Shown here one piece after another: positions 39,600 through 50,225 of a stretch of DNA of 64,000 bases (position 1 is its first letter; every line of letters begins with the position of its first letter). The translations under genes were made by a program, and so were the position numbers. The stretch lies in the NCBI RefSeq assembly GCF_902806685.2, contig NC_048539.1, forward strand, positions 322,501 through 386,500, in the 5' to 3' direction. The stretch is from Maniola hyperantus. Its lineage: Eukaryota > Arthropoda > Insecta > Lepidoptera > Nymphalidae. The notes under the pieces were generated by a model. The model was not told the DNA's origin. It did not search any database and saw only the letters and a list, made by a program, of their open reading frames with translations.

Positions 39600-40030
39600 C
39601 GACTCTGTCTGTATGCGTGGCCCTTTAGGTTTAGCCTTATCTCGTTTTGCGTCGACTCACTAAATTAGTCATTGTAAATATTTTTCAGTTACGCTTTAAT
39701 TATTTTATCAGAATAATAATAATATTATGGTTAAGTACCGTTCACGGTTTAAACTAAGTTCCATTGAAACTGTTAACTCCAACTTCCAAGGTTATTCAAT
39801 GGTTATACCACCATTACCACCATTACCTAATAACACTTCCTATTTAGGGAGCAATAATTATTATTAGTAGCATTTGTTTTCAAAGAGTTACAAACTAATT
39901 GTAATGTTCTACGGCTTCACAAATTGTTTCTTTCAAAAACGTTGTAAGTGAGTAAAAAGTAAAATATTCTTTATTGTACACCAAAACAATAGAAATATAA
40001 TATGTCGGCAGACGTCACATAAAAACCTAA
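39600..40030. other. AT-rich stretch, nothing recognised
   Basis: It has a few short direct repeats (ccattacca) near 39810. No gene. Confidence 0.4.
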
Positions 40031-40044
40031 ATCCACGCGAACGA

Positions 40045-40330
40045 AAAAGCATAAAAAAAGCATATTACACAATTGAAGATTATCTAAATGATAAAAGAGC
40101 GTGGATTTGACCTGCAGCTCGTTCCAGCAACGCACAAGACTGCAAATACTATTTTATACATGGCATAATCTTGTACCTATATCAAATATTTGAAAAGAGC
40201 AACCGCCGAGTTTCTTGCTGGTTCTTCTCGGTAGGAAAGGCATTCCGAACCTGTGGTAGATGCATCCGACTATTCGTAAGTACATACTTGTAAAAGTTTA
40301 TTCGAATAAAAAAGATTTTTATTTTATTTA
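40045..40330 (+). mobile_element. CR1/Daphne-like LINE C-terminus and 3' UTR
   Basis: It has YTIEDYLNDKRAWI then a stop, the same terminus as 31022-31510. The 3' UTR includes ggcattccgaacctgtggta and ttcgaataaaaaagattttt with a (TTTAT)n tail. Confidence 0.7.
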
Positions 40331-40552
40331 TTTTATTTTATCAGTAAGTAGACAATTTTTATTGCAAGTTTTAGAACAAGTAGGTTGTTTTTTTTAGAAA
40401 AAGTGTTACTAACCTATTTGCCTAGTTAGCAACAGTTGTGTATCTGTTGACATATCACTACGCCGCTAAAATTGTCGACTATCGCATGAGGTCATATTCC
40501 TACTGGTCAGCAGGAAAGGTGATTTGTAAGACGTATAGAATTGCTAGCTGAG

Positions 40553-41088
40553 CTGAGGCCCGACTTCGTCCGCGTGTAGGGTTGCCAGGCGTCCGGATAG
40601 AGCCGGACATAGGTAGGCTTTTTGATTGCGTGTCCGGCCAAAACAAACGGTGTCCGGCTTGTCCGGCTTTTTTTAGGTTTTTTACATTTCGCAAACGAGC
40701 GTGGCCGAGCGCAGGCGAGTCGATTGTCGGTCGCTCCCGCATGCGGCAGTGCCGCCTGACAACAAGATTTATGACAATAATAAAAAAAGCTTGATTTTAC
40801 ATACAATTTTTTTTTTCGTACCTATTAATACTAAGACACAAAATCCTCATTAATCTAGGGTGTCCGGCCTTTATACCCAAATGTCCGGCCAAACTGGCTA
40901 GTCTGTCCGGCTATTAGATTTGGCGACCTGGATATAGATTTTCAAAAATCCCATGGAAACTCCAGGTCTTCAACTATATCTATGTAAAAAATCACGTGTA
41001 TCTGTTGCTCTGTTGCGACTTGCGACGTGAATGAAGGACAAACCAACAGACCAACACACAACCACAAACACACTTGCGCATTTATGAC
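40553..41088 (-). mobile_element. Helitron HB split by a GTCCGG-rich element
   Basis: cgacttcgtccgcgtg is followed by the insert and resumes with atatagattttcaaaaatcc, then atcacgtgtatctgttgctc and cacttgcgcatttatgac. Confidence 0.6.
40568..40932. mobile_element. GTCCGG-rich fold-back insertion
   Basis: The left end TAGGGTTGCCAGGCGTCCGG and right end GTCCGGCTATTAGATTTGGC with gacctgg are imperfect inverted repeats. GTCCGGCC/GTCCGGCTT recurs at least seven times in both arms. The TAGGGTTGCCA end resembles hAT termini, but no 8-bp duplication is clear. Confidence 0.6.
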
Positions 41089-41099
41089 TAGCATCCTGC

Positions 41100-41528
41100 C
41101 CCGGCTCCGCACGGGTACTTTATAACAATTTTCCGTCTGTAAATGAATAAATAATAAATAAATAAATTCTTTATTTTACCAAATTGTGGGTAAATAACAG
41201 TTAGTATTACAATGATTGGACCCGACACAACCTATTGCCGCAGACAGTGTGCAAAATTATAATTAGAATTTTAGAATTAGAATTAAACAAAACATGCAAC
41301 CACATCTAATTAATGATCACCAAATCAAATAACATTAGAAAATTTAGTCAAAAAAAAAACATTCAATCATAGTCAAAATCAGTCTTAAAATACCTACGTT
41401 TTTGAAAATTCAATATCGTCCATTTAACAATTAATATTCATTAATAGCATAATAATTCTTTTTATTCAATATGTCAAAAATCACGAGTTTAAATTGTACT
41501 AATGGCAGATTTTATGACAATCTGGAAG
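41100..41528. other. AT-rich LINE-tail-like stretch
   Basis: It has ttctttattttaccaaattg with gggtaaataacag near 41165, possibly a reversed LINE tail. No gene. Confidence 0.35.
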
Positions 41529-41594
41529 TTTATTATATAATTGCGTGTGCGTTGCTAGATCAGTCAGTCGCCTTTTCCTTTGATATATTTAGAT
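41529..41594 (-). mobile_element. Helitron HA 5' end
   Basis: gcgttgctagatcagtcagt, then cgccttttcctttgatatat, then TTAGA, the reversed TCTAAATATA end. Confidence 0.55.
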
Positions 41595-41599
41595 GTTGT

Positions 41600-42464
41600 A
41601 GTAGTAGAACATAACCAATAAAGTTATTGAATAGGAAAAAACAAGTTAAAACGAGAGCCCGTATTAAAGAGCTATTAACAATGCTCGCTCATTTTCCTCC
41701 TGTGCCTATAAACTATAAATGCCTATAAATAAATACACTAGATGTCAGCTGCAAGGCCGACCCGAAGGCTTTTCCTGCGACGAGAATTTCCGAATAGCTT
41801 CAGTAATGATTCGGGACAAAGAGTTTTATAAATAAACAAAAGTTTTTCAATGATTAAGTTTTTACAAAATCATTAGTATATAAAATCGTTTAAAGGAGCG
41901 ATTTTCACACGACCACCCAAAAAGAGGAGTGTAATGTTTTCTGGGTTAATGTATTATTATTTGTATTAATGTATTATTTATGGTTGTGAGTATATTTTAT
42001 TCCACCATAACATTTAAATGCCTGAACAGATTTGGATGGCGTATTGTATGGATTTGATATTGGGTACCGTTAGAATCGTTACATCATCTTGAATGACGTG
42101 TGGAAACTTTAGATAATTTTTAATTCGTTTTTTGGCAATCCTTGTAATTTTCTTACTTAATTACGACTTATATACTAAGACTTATCAAAACTCTATATCA
42201 ATACGTATCCATATTTGGAGTGGAGGCGAATGATTTTTCCTAAAAACTTTATGTGCCTGCCACATAATCACATGCCACCAGGTGAGATCGCAGTTAAGGA
42301 TTAACTTGCAATCGAATAAAAAAAAATCAAAAATATTTATTTCAGTAAAACAATTTCACATAGTGCGTAGAAATTGGGACCATCCGTCCTAGTAAGAGAC
42401 TAGTATTGCTACGAGTACTTGTGGCAGGCGTGAGGCGACCACGCTCTCCCAAAGTTAAGCACTA
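41600..42464. other. Intergenic stretch, mainly AT-rich
   Basis: The part at 41930-42110 is related to 8960-9110. The part at 42262-42315 (gccaccaggtgagatcgcag) is an S2 tail fragment. No gene. Confidence 0.4.
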
Positions 42465-42465
42465 A

Positions 42466-42858
42466 GAGCCCTCGCCCACGGCGACTTTTTGTAGCGATGC
42501 TGTCGCGCGTTTACTAAACGCACGCCAGCATCACTACTAACGCGTGTTAGTCGCATTTGCAACGTGCTACTGCATCGCGACTGTATCGATGCAAACGCGC
42601 GACTTTGTCGGATGACATCGGGGGAAGAACGGAGGGAGGGTGGCGCGTGAATAGAGAACCGAGCATCAGTGCAACATTTTTTCTCGTTTGCATCGACACA
42701 GAAGCGTGACAATATCGCGTTTGCATCGCGACTGAATCTGAGACCGTGGGCGAGGGCACACAGCTAGCGACCGCTTCGCGACTGTATCGATGCGGACGCG
42801 CGACAGCATCGCTACTGTATCGCTACAAAAAGTCGCCGTGACCTTTGGGCGAGGGCTC
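42466..42858. mobile_element. 393-bp fold-back MITE with TAA TSD
   Basis: GAGCCCTCGCCCACGGCGAC at the left and GGGCGAGGGCTC at the right are complementary through gactttttgtagcgat. A 3-bp TAA lies at 42463-42465 and 42859-42861, as for PIF/Harbinger-type insertion. The interior is CG-rich (tcgcgactgtatcgatgc recurs in both arms). Confidence 0.85.
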
Positions 42859-42861
42859 TAA

Positions 42862-42906
42862 GAGCCCTCGCCCAAAGGTCATTTTTCATCATGACAGCCT
42901 CTAAAC
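42862..42906. repeat. Solo MITE end plus a shared 28-bp block
   Basis: GAGCCCTCGCCCAAAGGTCA repeats the terminus of the preceding MITE. The following atttttcatcatgacagcct is also present inside the hAT MITE at 48971-49116. Confidence 0.6.
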
Positions 42907-43139
42907 AGTCATCAATAAAAAAGTATCAATTTAGATGTTCCCAAAACAATAGCAATGGCGATGTAGTTCGCCGTAGTCCCCCAGGGTCGGCCGCTCGCGA
43001 CCACTTCACGGCTGATTGCCGTTTGCCGACGGACGACGACTAATTGAACCGTCGCGTCCGTCGTACTTCCGCGCAGCTCGCACAAACACAATAGCTAGTT
43101 GACTCCCTGTCTAAACCTACGAAACTATTGCGTGTCGTG

Positions 43140-43230
43140 TTAATCAGCATCATGATCAACCCTTTGCCGGCTTTCAGCTAAGAGAAGCGTTCAGGCCATA
43201 GGCCGCCACGCTGGTCAATTGCGCCGACTT
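43140..43230 (-). mobile_element. SINE S1 tail fragment
   Basis: It has catcatgatcaaccctttgc, cggctttcagctaagagaag and ccacgctggtcaattgcgcc. Confidence 0.5.
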
Positions 43231-43236
43231 CATGTT

Positions 43237-43330
43237 TTAATAGAGATAGCGAGCAAACGAGCAGGCGGGTCACCTGATGTTAAGTGATAACCGCCGCCCA
43301 TGAACATTTGCAGTACCAGAGGAACCACTG
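43237..43330 (-). mobile_element. CR1-like LINE 3' UTR
   Basis: It has gagcaaacgagcaggcgggt and catgaacatttgcagtacca, the reverse complement of 22600-22706. Confidence 0.65.
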
Positions 43331-43935
43331 CGCACGGGAAAGACGTATGTTCAACTGTATACCTGTGTAACTGTATAACTGTATGAATATATATATAGTA
43401 TAGTATAAATATAGTATAGTATATAATAATTATAATATAATATAGTATGAATGAGGTCGATGAACTTTGTCAGCCCTAGCACAGACTACGGTCTATTTGG
43501 GCTGCAAACTGCCAACACCATTCTCGGCTTTTTATCTAGTGCTTTGGTCTAAAAGTGTGGTGTAAATTATTCACTTTTCGTTTTGTCTAAAAATAAATAT
43601 AAATAAAAAATAAATAAATAAATACGTCCGCAGGCTGAAATCTTCTTCAAACCTCTGTATATCATATCCTCAGTCTGTGGCCCATCGAGTTCGCGACGTC
43701 TGGCATGCATCGGATATGCCAAATACGTGTGACTTCCTACCAGCAGCGCCTTTGTCCTGCGCACGCGCACGCCTTACTTATTAGCGCACTCGTTGAGCCA
43801 TTGTTGTGATTTGGGGTTACAAGTTACAACTGGCAAGTGTAATGTACCGCGAGGTCAGCTATTTTTGGCTTCGAGTATCATTTGGAAGAACACCGCGTTT
43901 TCTTAGAGATCTAGAGATAAGTGCTTCCTTATTTA

Positions 43936-44347
43936 CTTTTTACGGTTCCGTACCACAAAAGGAAAACGGAACCCTTATAGGATCACTTTGTTGTCTGTTC
44001 GGTCTGTTAAGAAACCTACAGGGTATGTACTTCTCGTTGACCTAGAATCATGAAATTTGGCAGGTAGCTAAGGTCTTATAGCAGACATAAGGGGAAAAAA
44101 TTTGGGTTATATCACACAAACAAAATTAAATTGTGGTCATGAACTTATAATTAATAATTTTCGAAGTAAGCTAACAATATCAAGTTGGGTATCATATGAA
44201 AGGGCTTTACCTGTGCATTTTAAAACAGAATTTTATTTATTTTTAGACATAACAGTTTTTAATTTATCGTGCGTTAAAAGGTCGATAAAATACGATTGTA
44301 GTACGGAACCCTCATTGCGCGAGCCTGACTCGCACTTGGCCGGTTCT
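43936..44347 (-). repeat. Repeat P, full copy
   Basis: ACGGTTCCGTACCACAAAAG to ctcgcacttggccggtt, in reverse orientation. Confidence 0.75.
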
Positions 44348-44454
44348 TTTTCTCTTTATTTTACAACTTTCTCGTACAAATAATAAAAAATTCGCTCGAG
44401 CGAAGTCGGGGAGGGTCAGTAGGTACCTACTCAGTAGTATTTTCATAAGTTTAA

Positions 44455-44525
44455 TTTTGATTTAGAAAAAAAAAGATTCCGACGAGTTGAGAACCTCCTC
44501 CTTTTTTGAAGTCGGTTAAAAATAA
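44455..44525 (-). repeat. Repeat head (aaccgacttcaaaaaagg family)
   Basis: gagaacctcctccttttttg then aagtcggtta is the reverse complement of 29135-29190. Confidence 0.5.
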
Positions 44526-44529
44526 AAAA

Positions 44530-44900
44530 TCATACTAATGTGTTTTCACGGCTATACTTTTCTAAATGAATAGTCAATCAATCGAAGTAGTACAATAGAT
44601 CAATCGCCTACATCTCGCCTGACAGTTAGCCATTGTACCGTAGCGCCTGACGCTCTCATACATTATCATTGTCTCCCGGTAGAATTTCTAGAGAAAGCAA
44701 ATAATCAACTTGTTCTTACGTATGGGGGACTTCCACATACTTCTCTACATAGTACGCAAAGTCGCTTCCCGCTGTCTGTCCCTATGTACGCTTAGATCTT
44801 TTAAACCATGCAGCGGATTTTAATGCCGTTTTCATCACTAGATGTAATGATTCAAGAGGAAGGTTTATATGTATAGTTTTGGTAAAATAAATAAATAAAA
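44530..44900. other. Unrecognised stretch
   Basis: No gene or repeat ends were identified in this mixed-composition segment. Confidence 0.3.
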
Positions 44901-45017
44901 ATATTTTTATTCAATATTTATTGTAATAAAACGAATTTTTATGCTCAATTGTTTAGATTCGTTTTATTCAATTAAACTTTTGCAAGTATTTTTGAATCGT
45001 CAGCGATTTAATATCAG

Positions 45018-45087
45018 TAATTATCAGTACTGTCACCTGTCTTCGTTTTTGCCAGCGCAGCGTTATGGTTACACCCTGTACCCTGTA
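45018..45087 (-). mobile_element. CAGGGTGTAACC MITE end fragment
   Basis: cacctgtcttcgtttttgcc and atggttacaccctgta form the right end of the family at 6001-6348. Confidence 0.6.
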
Positions 45088-45525
45088 CAGCCCGTTCACA
45101 CTAGTCGTAAGTCGCATATGACTAAAATTCGAATGCTCTGGTCACCATACACTTTATATGGAGCTGTTCACATTGGATGAGACGCGATTTTTAGTCTAAT
45201 ACGACTCAAAAAACCATCCGACGGGCCAGCGCCCGTTGTAAGACTAAAAATCGCGTCGAATCGTGCTCGCATAGGTGCCTGCTTGTTGCTGTTCACACTA
45301 GTCGTGCATCTTATCGACTCGAGCGCGTTGTTACCTCTCTCCCCGCCCCGCTTCCTAGATCGCTACACATTGCTTGCTCACTCCATTCGTGTTTTATTCG
45401 TCGTCGTCGCTACGTACCGAATGGCGCGAAACTACGACCTATACGACTCGCGATGCAGTGTGAACAGATACATCATACTTTCGACTTTTAGTAATATGCG
45501 ACTTACGACTAGTGTGAACGGGCTG
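45088..45525. mobile_element. 438-bp fold-back MITE (CAGCCCGTTCACACTAGTCG)
   Basis: CAGCCCGTTCACACTAGTCG with taagtcgcat at the left, and atgcgacttacgactagtg with TGAACGGGCTG at the right, are exact complements over 30 bp. A 3-bp GTA lies on each side (45085-45087, 45526-45528). The inner block gttcacactagtcgtgcatc is a third partial copy of the end. ORFs inside are shadows. Confidence 0.87.
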
Positions 45526-45845
45526 GTACAGTCGTAATTCCATGATCGACGCAGGTGGTTCCGTCACTTCGTAGTTCGTAGGTAGTATTGTATGCATACA
45601 CGATGCTCGCATTTGGTATTCGTCACGCTTCGTCTTGTATTCGACCACTGCTGTGTCTGGTGCATTGTGCATTGTGCAACATGTACCTACCTAACACAGT
45701 TTGTTATTCTTGAGATTATTTGAACACAAGGGCCCTACCTTAATGCCTTTTGTATACTTAGGAAGACTTCTTGTTATTTAGACGGGATTTTCACAGACAA
45801 GTAAAGGATTAACCATAGGCTAGGATAGTAACATAGGCTACTTTT

Positions 45846-46150
45846 TAACCGACTTTCAAAAAAGGAGGAGTTGTGTTTTTCAACCTATGCACATCGAAAT
45901 CTCCGAGATTACTGCACTGATTTGCGTAGTTTCTTTTTTAATCGATAGAGAAACTTTGCGATTGTTCCGTAAAAAAATTGGATTCCGACTCCTCAATGCT
46001 GATGCTGCACGGGACCTGACCACCAAATCCGATGGGATTTCGAAACTGTCGGTTATAAATCGATATTGGAGGTACCTACCAAGTAAAGCCTTTTTGAACT
46101 CGATAACCCACCTTCTCAAACCTGATGCTGTAAGGAATTGCATTCCTATA
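45846..46150 (+). repeat. Relative of the aaccgactttcaaaaaagga repeat
   Basis: It starts ttaaccgactttcaaaaaag then gaggagttgtg. The 91-codon ORF on the plus strand is not a recognisable protein. Confidence 0.4.
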
Positions 46151-46195
46151 TTATCGTGGTGATCCCACAGGATTTTTAAAGGATCATGCGTTTAA

Positions 46196-46329
46196 ATTTA
46201 TTTGTATCCCGAGGACGGGCTACTACGGATAGCCTATCCGTAGTAGCCCTTTTGATTGTAAAATCAAAAGTTCCCACGGGACTTTTAAAAACCTAAATCC
46301 ACGCAGGCGAAGCCGCGGGCGTCAGCTAG
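46196..46329 (+). mobile_element. Helitron HB 3' part
   Basis: It has agttcccacgggacttttaa, then CACGCAGGCGAAGCCGCGGG and CGTCAG-CTAG. An inner palindrome (gggctactacggatagccta) lies at 46208-46248. Confidence 0.65.
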
Positions 46330-46784
46330 TGTAACATAAAACACTTTTAGCACAGAATACATAATATAATATTAGCTGTGTAGGTACATTTTGTCCAAAC
46401 AACTTTATGCCCAAATGCTTCATGGCAATATAGTAACAATTGTACCTATACGACTTATTGGTTCATGTACACATGCTATTTTAGGACATAAGTTTGCGCC
46501 AACTTAGAACGTATTGTGTGTGAATATGGGTCATATTTGCATGGACTGTGTACCCATTTGGATAGATGTTTCTCAATAGGTTAATGCAGGGGATTATGTT
46601 CCTAATTTTGTAAGTAGTAAAGGTCAGATTGGTGTGCAGGCTGCAGGTTGTAATACGCAGTATGTAACTAGTAACAATCTCGTGGGTATTGCGAATCGCC
46701 ATTGACGCTGCGGTGCTGCGTGCTCCACATTGTGATTAAGATTTCCTGTGTGAAACTGTAGTGTCGTCCAGGAGTTGCGTAATA
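46330..46784. other. Unrecognised AT-rich stretch
   Basis: Short ORFs on the minus strand are not recognisable. No element ends seen. Confidence 0.35.
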
Positions 46785-47151
46785 CAGGGTGTAACCAGAA
46801 CGCTGGCAAAAACGAAAACAGGTGATTGTACTGATAATTACTGATATACCACTAAAAAACGCGAAAATTAAAAAAAAAAAAATTGACAAAGCTCACGACA
46901 TATTATTGCAAATGAAACATCTGACTGGCGCTACAAGTCAACAAACGTTGCGTAAGTAGGCCTATCGGAGTCAATGCCGCGTCGTAGTTGGGGCATTAGC
47001 CCCAGTTTTGCGCGCTTTACTTTGCGGGTTTGAAAAATAGGTACTAAATGACTAAAATTACTAAATGAGGCAGATGGTTATTGGTATTGGCTTATGTTTA
47101 GGTAGTATAACAATAACGCTAAGTTTTTGCTAGCGTTCTGATTATATCCGG
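46785..47151 (+). mobile_element. MITE CAGGGTGTAACC, full copy 2
   Basis: CAGGGTGTAACCAGAACGCT at the left and TTTTTGCTAGCGTTCTGATT with atatccg at the right, TA on both sides. It matches 6001-6348 throughout. Confidence 0.75.
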
Positions 47152-47365
47152 TAGGTACGTGTACCCACTTAGGTACATATCAAAAATAATTCCATAGGTA
47201 GATAGCTAACTACTGGAATAATTTTAAAAGGACCAAAATCTCGCATGTTTGTAATTGACTGCGATTAATATTGCAAATAATACACTAATATAAATTATTT
47301 ATTATCAAATTTCAATTTAAAATTATTCTATGGAGGTCTTAACCACTATCACAGTAAATCAGTAG

Positions 47366-48092
47366 GTACAACCCGTCGGAAATATCTGAGAAGCTGGCAG
47401 TGACATCATGCAACGCGCTTGCATTGGCACCGCGTACTGGATAGGTGATTACAAAAAAAATAAAAACCGACTTCCATAATAATATTTTTTGGTGCCGGTG
47501 CCAATTAGCTTTAGCTGCGCGAGTCGTCTAGACTTCATATTTTTATGAGACTCCACAATGGCACCTCATTGGCACCGACCCCAAAAAATATTATTATGGA
47601 ACTATATTAACTCTTGTATACATAATATATTCGGTAATAAATTAAATTATTTTTTAATTTTTAGTGTTTGTGAATCAAAGTCGGTTTTTATTTTTTTTGT
47701 AAAAAAAATTTATTTCACAATTTTTAGTGGTCCCATGGAATTATGCTATGACTGGTTAAAAATCTACTGTTTACTAAGCTATTACACTGATCGCGAGCAA
47801 TTTACTCTTATCCGTTGAGGAGTTCCAGTATCTATCTTCGAAGATGTTCATCAGATCTTCCCCAAATTTTAATGGGACTAATTTTGAAGTATACCCTTTC
47901 AAACAAAAAAAAAATTTCAAAATCGGTCCCGGCGTCTTCGAGTAATCGGGGAACATACATAAAAATAAAAAAATAAAAAAAAAGATTCCGATGAATTGAG
48001 AACCTCCTCCTTTTTTTGAAGTCGGTTAAAAACAGGAAACTGCGGGGAAGCGCATTACAGCGCGGTGCGCAGATACTTCCGACGGGTTGTAC
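47366..48092. mobile_element. Fold-back element interrupted by a second fold-back
   Basis: GTACAACCCGTCGGAAATAT at the left and cagatacttccgacgggttg with TAC at the right are complementary. The middle, about 47466-48029, is a separate insertion bounded by accgactt and aagtcggtt. Confidence 0.75.
47466..48029. repeat. Nested insertion (accgactt...aagtcggtt) with an inner fold-back
   Basis: It begins aaaaccgacttcc and ends tttttttgaagtcggtta. Inside, ccataataatattttttggt and its complement near 47580-47600 flank gtgccggtgccaattagc. The homologue at 30660-30875 is one half of this structure. Confidence 0.65.
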
Positions 48093-48292
48093 AGTGTAGG
48101 TAAATTGTCCTTACGAGTAGGTAGTGTACATTAGCTAGGTTGGGTAGTGGGTACAGCATTCGTGCCGCTAATACTGATCAATGATCATCCACTTTGCGAA
48201 CGGCAGCACGAAATGCTAATCGCATCATTACGATAATTACGGTTTGTCATTCCAAGGACGCACATCGAGTCTTATCTACACTCGCTGACGAA

Positions 48293-48340
48293 AACAATCG
48301 GTCAAGTGCGAGTCGGAGTCGCGCACGAAGGGTTCCGTCC
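48293..48340 (+). repeat. Repeat P head fragment
   Basis: aatcggtcaagtgcgagtcg and cgcgcacgaagggttccg. Confidence 0.55.
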
Positions 48341-48473
48341 CGTACACCTTGACGAAGTCGTTGGTATTATCTATCCCGATCTCAGCCACGGACATCTGAC
48401 GGACGGAGTGATAGGTTTGTAAAGGGTGATAGAAGGATAAATTAACAAACACACTTTCAAATTTATGAGATTA

Positions 48474-48692
48474 CTAGCTGATGCACGCGACTTCGTATAC
48501 GCGTGGATTTACGTTTTTGAAAATTCCGCGGGAACTCTTTTATTTTCCGGAATAAAAGTAGCCTATGTATGTCACTCTCCAGGTCTTTATCTATACCCAT
48601 GCAAAAAATCACGTCAATCTGTTGCACCGTTGCGACGTGATTGAAGGACAAACCAACAAACAAACACACTTTCGCATTTATAATAAGGGTAC
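48474..48692 (-). mobile_element. Helitron HB
   Basis: CTAGCTGATGCACGCGACTT, then gcctatgtatgtcactctcc, aaaaaatcacgtcaatctgt and cacactttcgcatttataat. Confidence 0.75.
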
Positions 48693-48704
48693 TAATGTAG
48701 TGGA

Positions 48705-48838
48705 CTCTAAAACAGATTTTTATTTATTTTTATGAAGTTTTTGATTTATCGTGCAAAATGTCGAAAAAATACGAGTGTACTACGGAACCCTTGGTGCGCG
48801 AGCCTGACTCGCACTTGGCCGGTTTTTTTTTAAATCAT
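48705..48838 (-). repeat. Repeat P, head half
   Basis: ctctaaaacagatttttatt through gagcctgactcgcacttggc then cggttttttttt. Confidence 0.65.
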
Positions 48839-48970
48839 GCATTTGAGTCACATATGCATAATGCAAACCTAATTGACAACAATTAGGTAATTGCTCTAAT
48901 TAATCAGCTCGATTCAAACGAACGTAGTTTGCACTGCAGTAGGTAATGATAGCCAAAGTAGCACGGGTAG

Positions 48971-49116
48971 CAGTGGCGTGCAGGTCATAGAGGCATAAAA
49001 GCTCTGCTTACCCTAGTTGAAATGGCTCAATGGTCATTTTTCATCATGACAGCCTCTAAATAGGTAACCTAACTGACTAATGCCTACCCTAGCTTGGAAC
49101 CCTATGCACGCCACTG
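48971..49116. mobile_element. 146-bp hAT-type MITE (CAGTGGCGTGCA), 8-bp TSD, copy 2
   Basis: The ends CAGTGGCGTGCA and TGCACGCCACTG are exact complements. The 8-bp duplication ACGGGTAG is perfect at 48963-48970 and 49117-49124. Confidence 0.93.
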
Positions 49117-49254
49117 ACGGGTAGCTATAATGTGTATCAGTTGGTAGTTGTGCGAAATGCCAGCTCAAATATGCAATTTTATGCAGCGACACAGTTATCG
49201 CTAATTAGCAGAGTCCATACTTAGCGAGGCTTAGACCGAGACAAATATGTAAAT

Positions 49255-49320
49255 AATTATTTAATTAAACTTTTACAAGTACTTTTGAATCGTCAAATCA
49301 CTGGTTCGGAATGTCTTTTC
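49255..49320 (-). mobile_element. CR1-like LINE tail
   Basis: taattaaacttttacaagta and ctggttcggaatgtc, as the reverse of 63748-63845. Confidence 0.5.
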
Positions 49321-49390
49321 TTTGCTGTTCAAAAGTACATAACATTATATTATATCCGTTGGTAAGGTAGTGTGGCAACTGTTTTTTTAT

Positions 49391-49845
49391 TCAGATACAA
49401 GTTAGCCCTTGACTGCAATCTCACCTGGTGGTAAGTGATGATGCAGTCTAAGATAGAAGCGGGCCAACCTGGAAGGGGTATGGCAATTTATATGAAACCT
49501 ATGCCCCTTTGGTTTCTACACGGCGTCCTACCTACCAGTACAAGATTTTACGTCTCACCAAACGAAACCAAATTCGAGAGTCGAAATACTTCCGCGTTAC
49601 AGTAAAATGGACCTAAACAGCCTTGAATTGAAGTCAAATATTCAATGCCACTGATTTTAATTTCGCAATGTTTCCGCTTGGAGCGCTGGCTGTAGAAGTG
49701 TAGACAAACTTGAGCTTTAAAACAAGGCATTTAAGATCCAGTTTACTGTAACGCGGAAGTATTTCGACTCTCGAATTTGGTTTCGTTTGGTGAGACGTAA
49801 AATCTTGTACTACGGGTACAGAATGCTAAATCGCTTTGAGTTTGT
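49391..49845 (-). mobile_element. SINE S2 split by a fold-back MITE
   Basis: The S2 tail and body (gcccttgactgcaatctcac to tctacacggcgtcc) run to 49536. The S2 block aatgctaaatcgctt resumes at about 49829 after the insertion 49537-49811. Confidence 0.7.
49537..49811. mobile_element. 275-bp fold-back MITE inside SINE S2
   Basis: The arms of about 70 bp are near-perfect complements: AGTACAAGATTTTACGTCTC and ACCAAACGAAACCAAATTCG, continuing to ccgcgttacagtaaa. TA occurs on both sides of CAAGATTT, allowing a TA duplication, but this overlaps the palindrome and is not certain. Confidence 0.85.
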
Positions 49846-50089
49846 ATGTAGAAAGTGATCTCCGGAAGTAACGATCCGATTTTGAAAATTCTGTCACTGA
49901 CAGATATTCATATTATCCTCGAGTGATATAGACGGAAATACTCGTTTTAACTATCTACCTACATATCTCGTTTTAACTAAGTAACTTATATACTAACTTA
50001 TATACGTTTGGGTAGTATAAAAGGCGGTCACTGAAAATCAGCGTTGGGGCGTCTGGTACCTCAGATATTTGCTCTAGAGGTGTGTGTCT

Positions 50090-50225
50090 GAGGGGCCCGA
50101 CGTCTCAACACAAGCTGAGTGGCCTACCTGTTCGAGGTGTTGCACTGCTGTACAGGACGATATTGCCTACACCATGTACCACCTATATACCTCGAATAAA
50201 CATTATTCTATTCTATTCTACTTAC
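50090..50225 (+). mobile_element. LINE or processed 3' tail
   Basis: It ends cctcgaataaacattattct followed by (ATTCT)n. An AATAAA just before a pentamer repeat is typical of LINE 3' ends here (compare 63310-63340). Confidence 0.4.

Noticed and set aside
45887..46162. 91-codon plus-strand ORF and its minus counterpart
   Set aside because: It lies in an interspersed repeat related to 29135 and 44455, with no recognisable protein.
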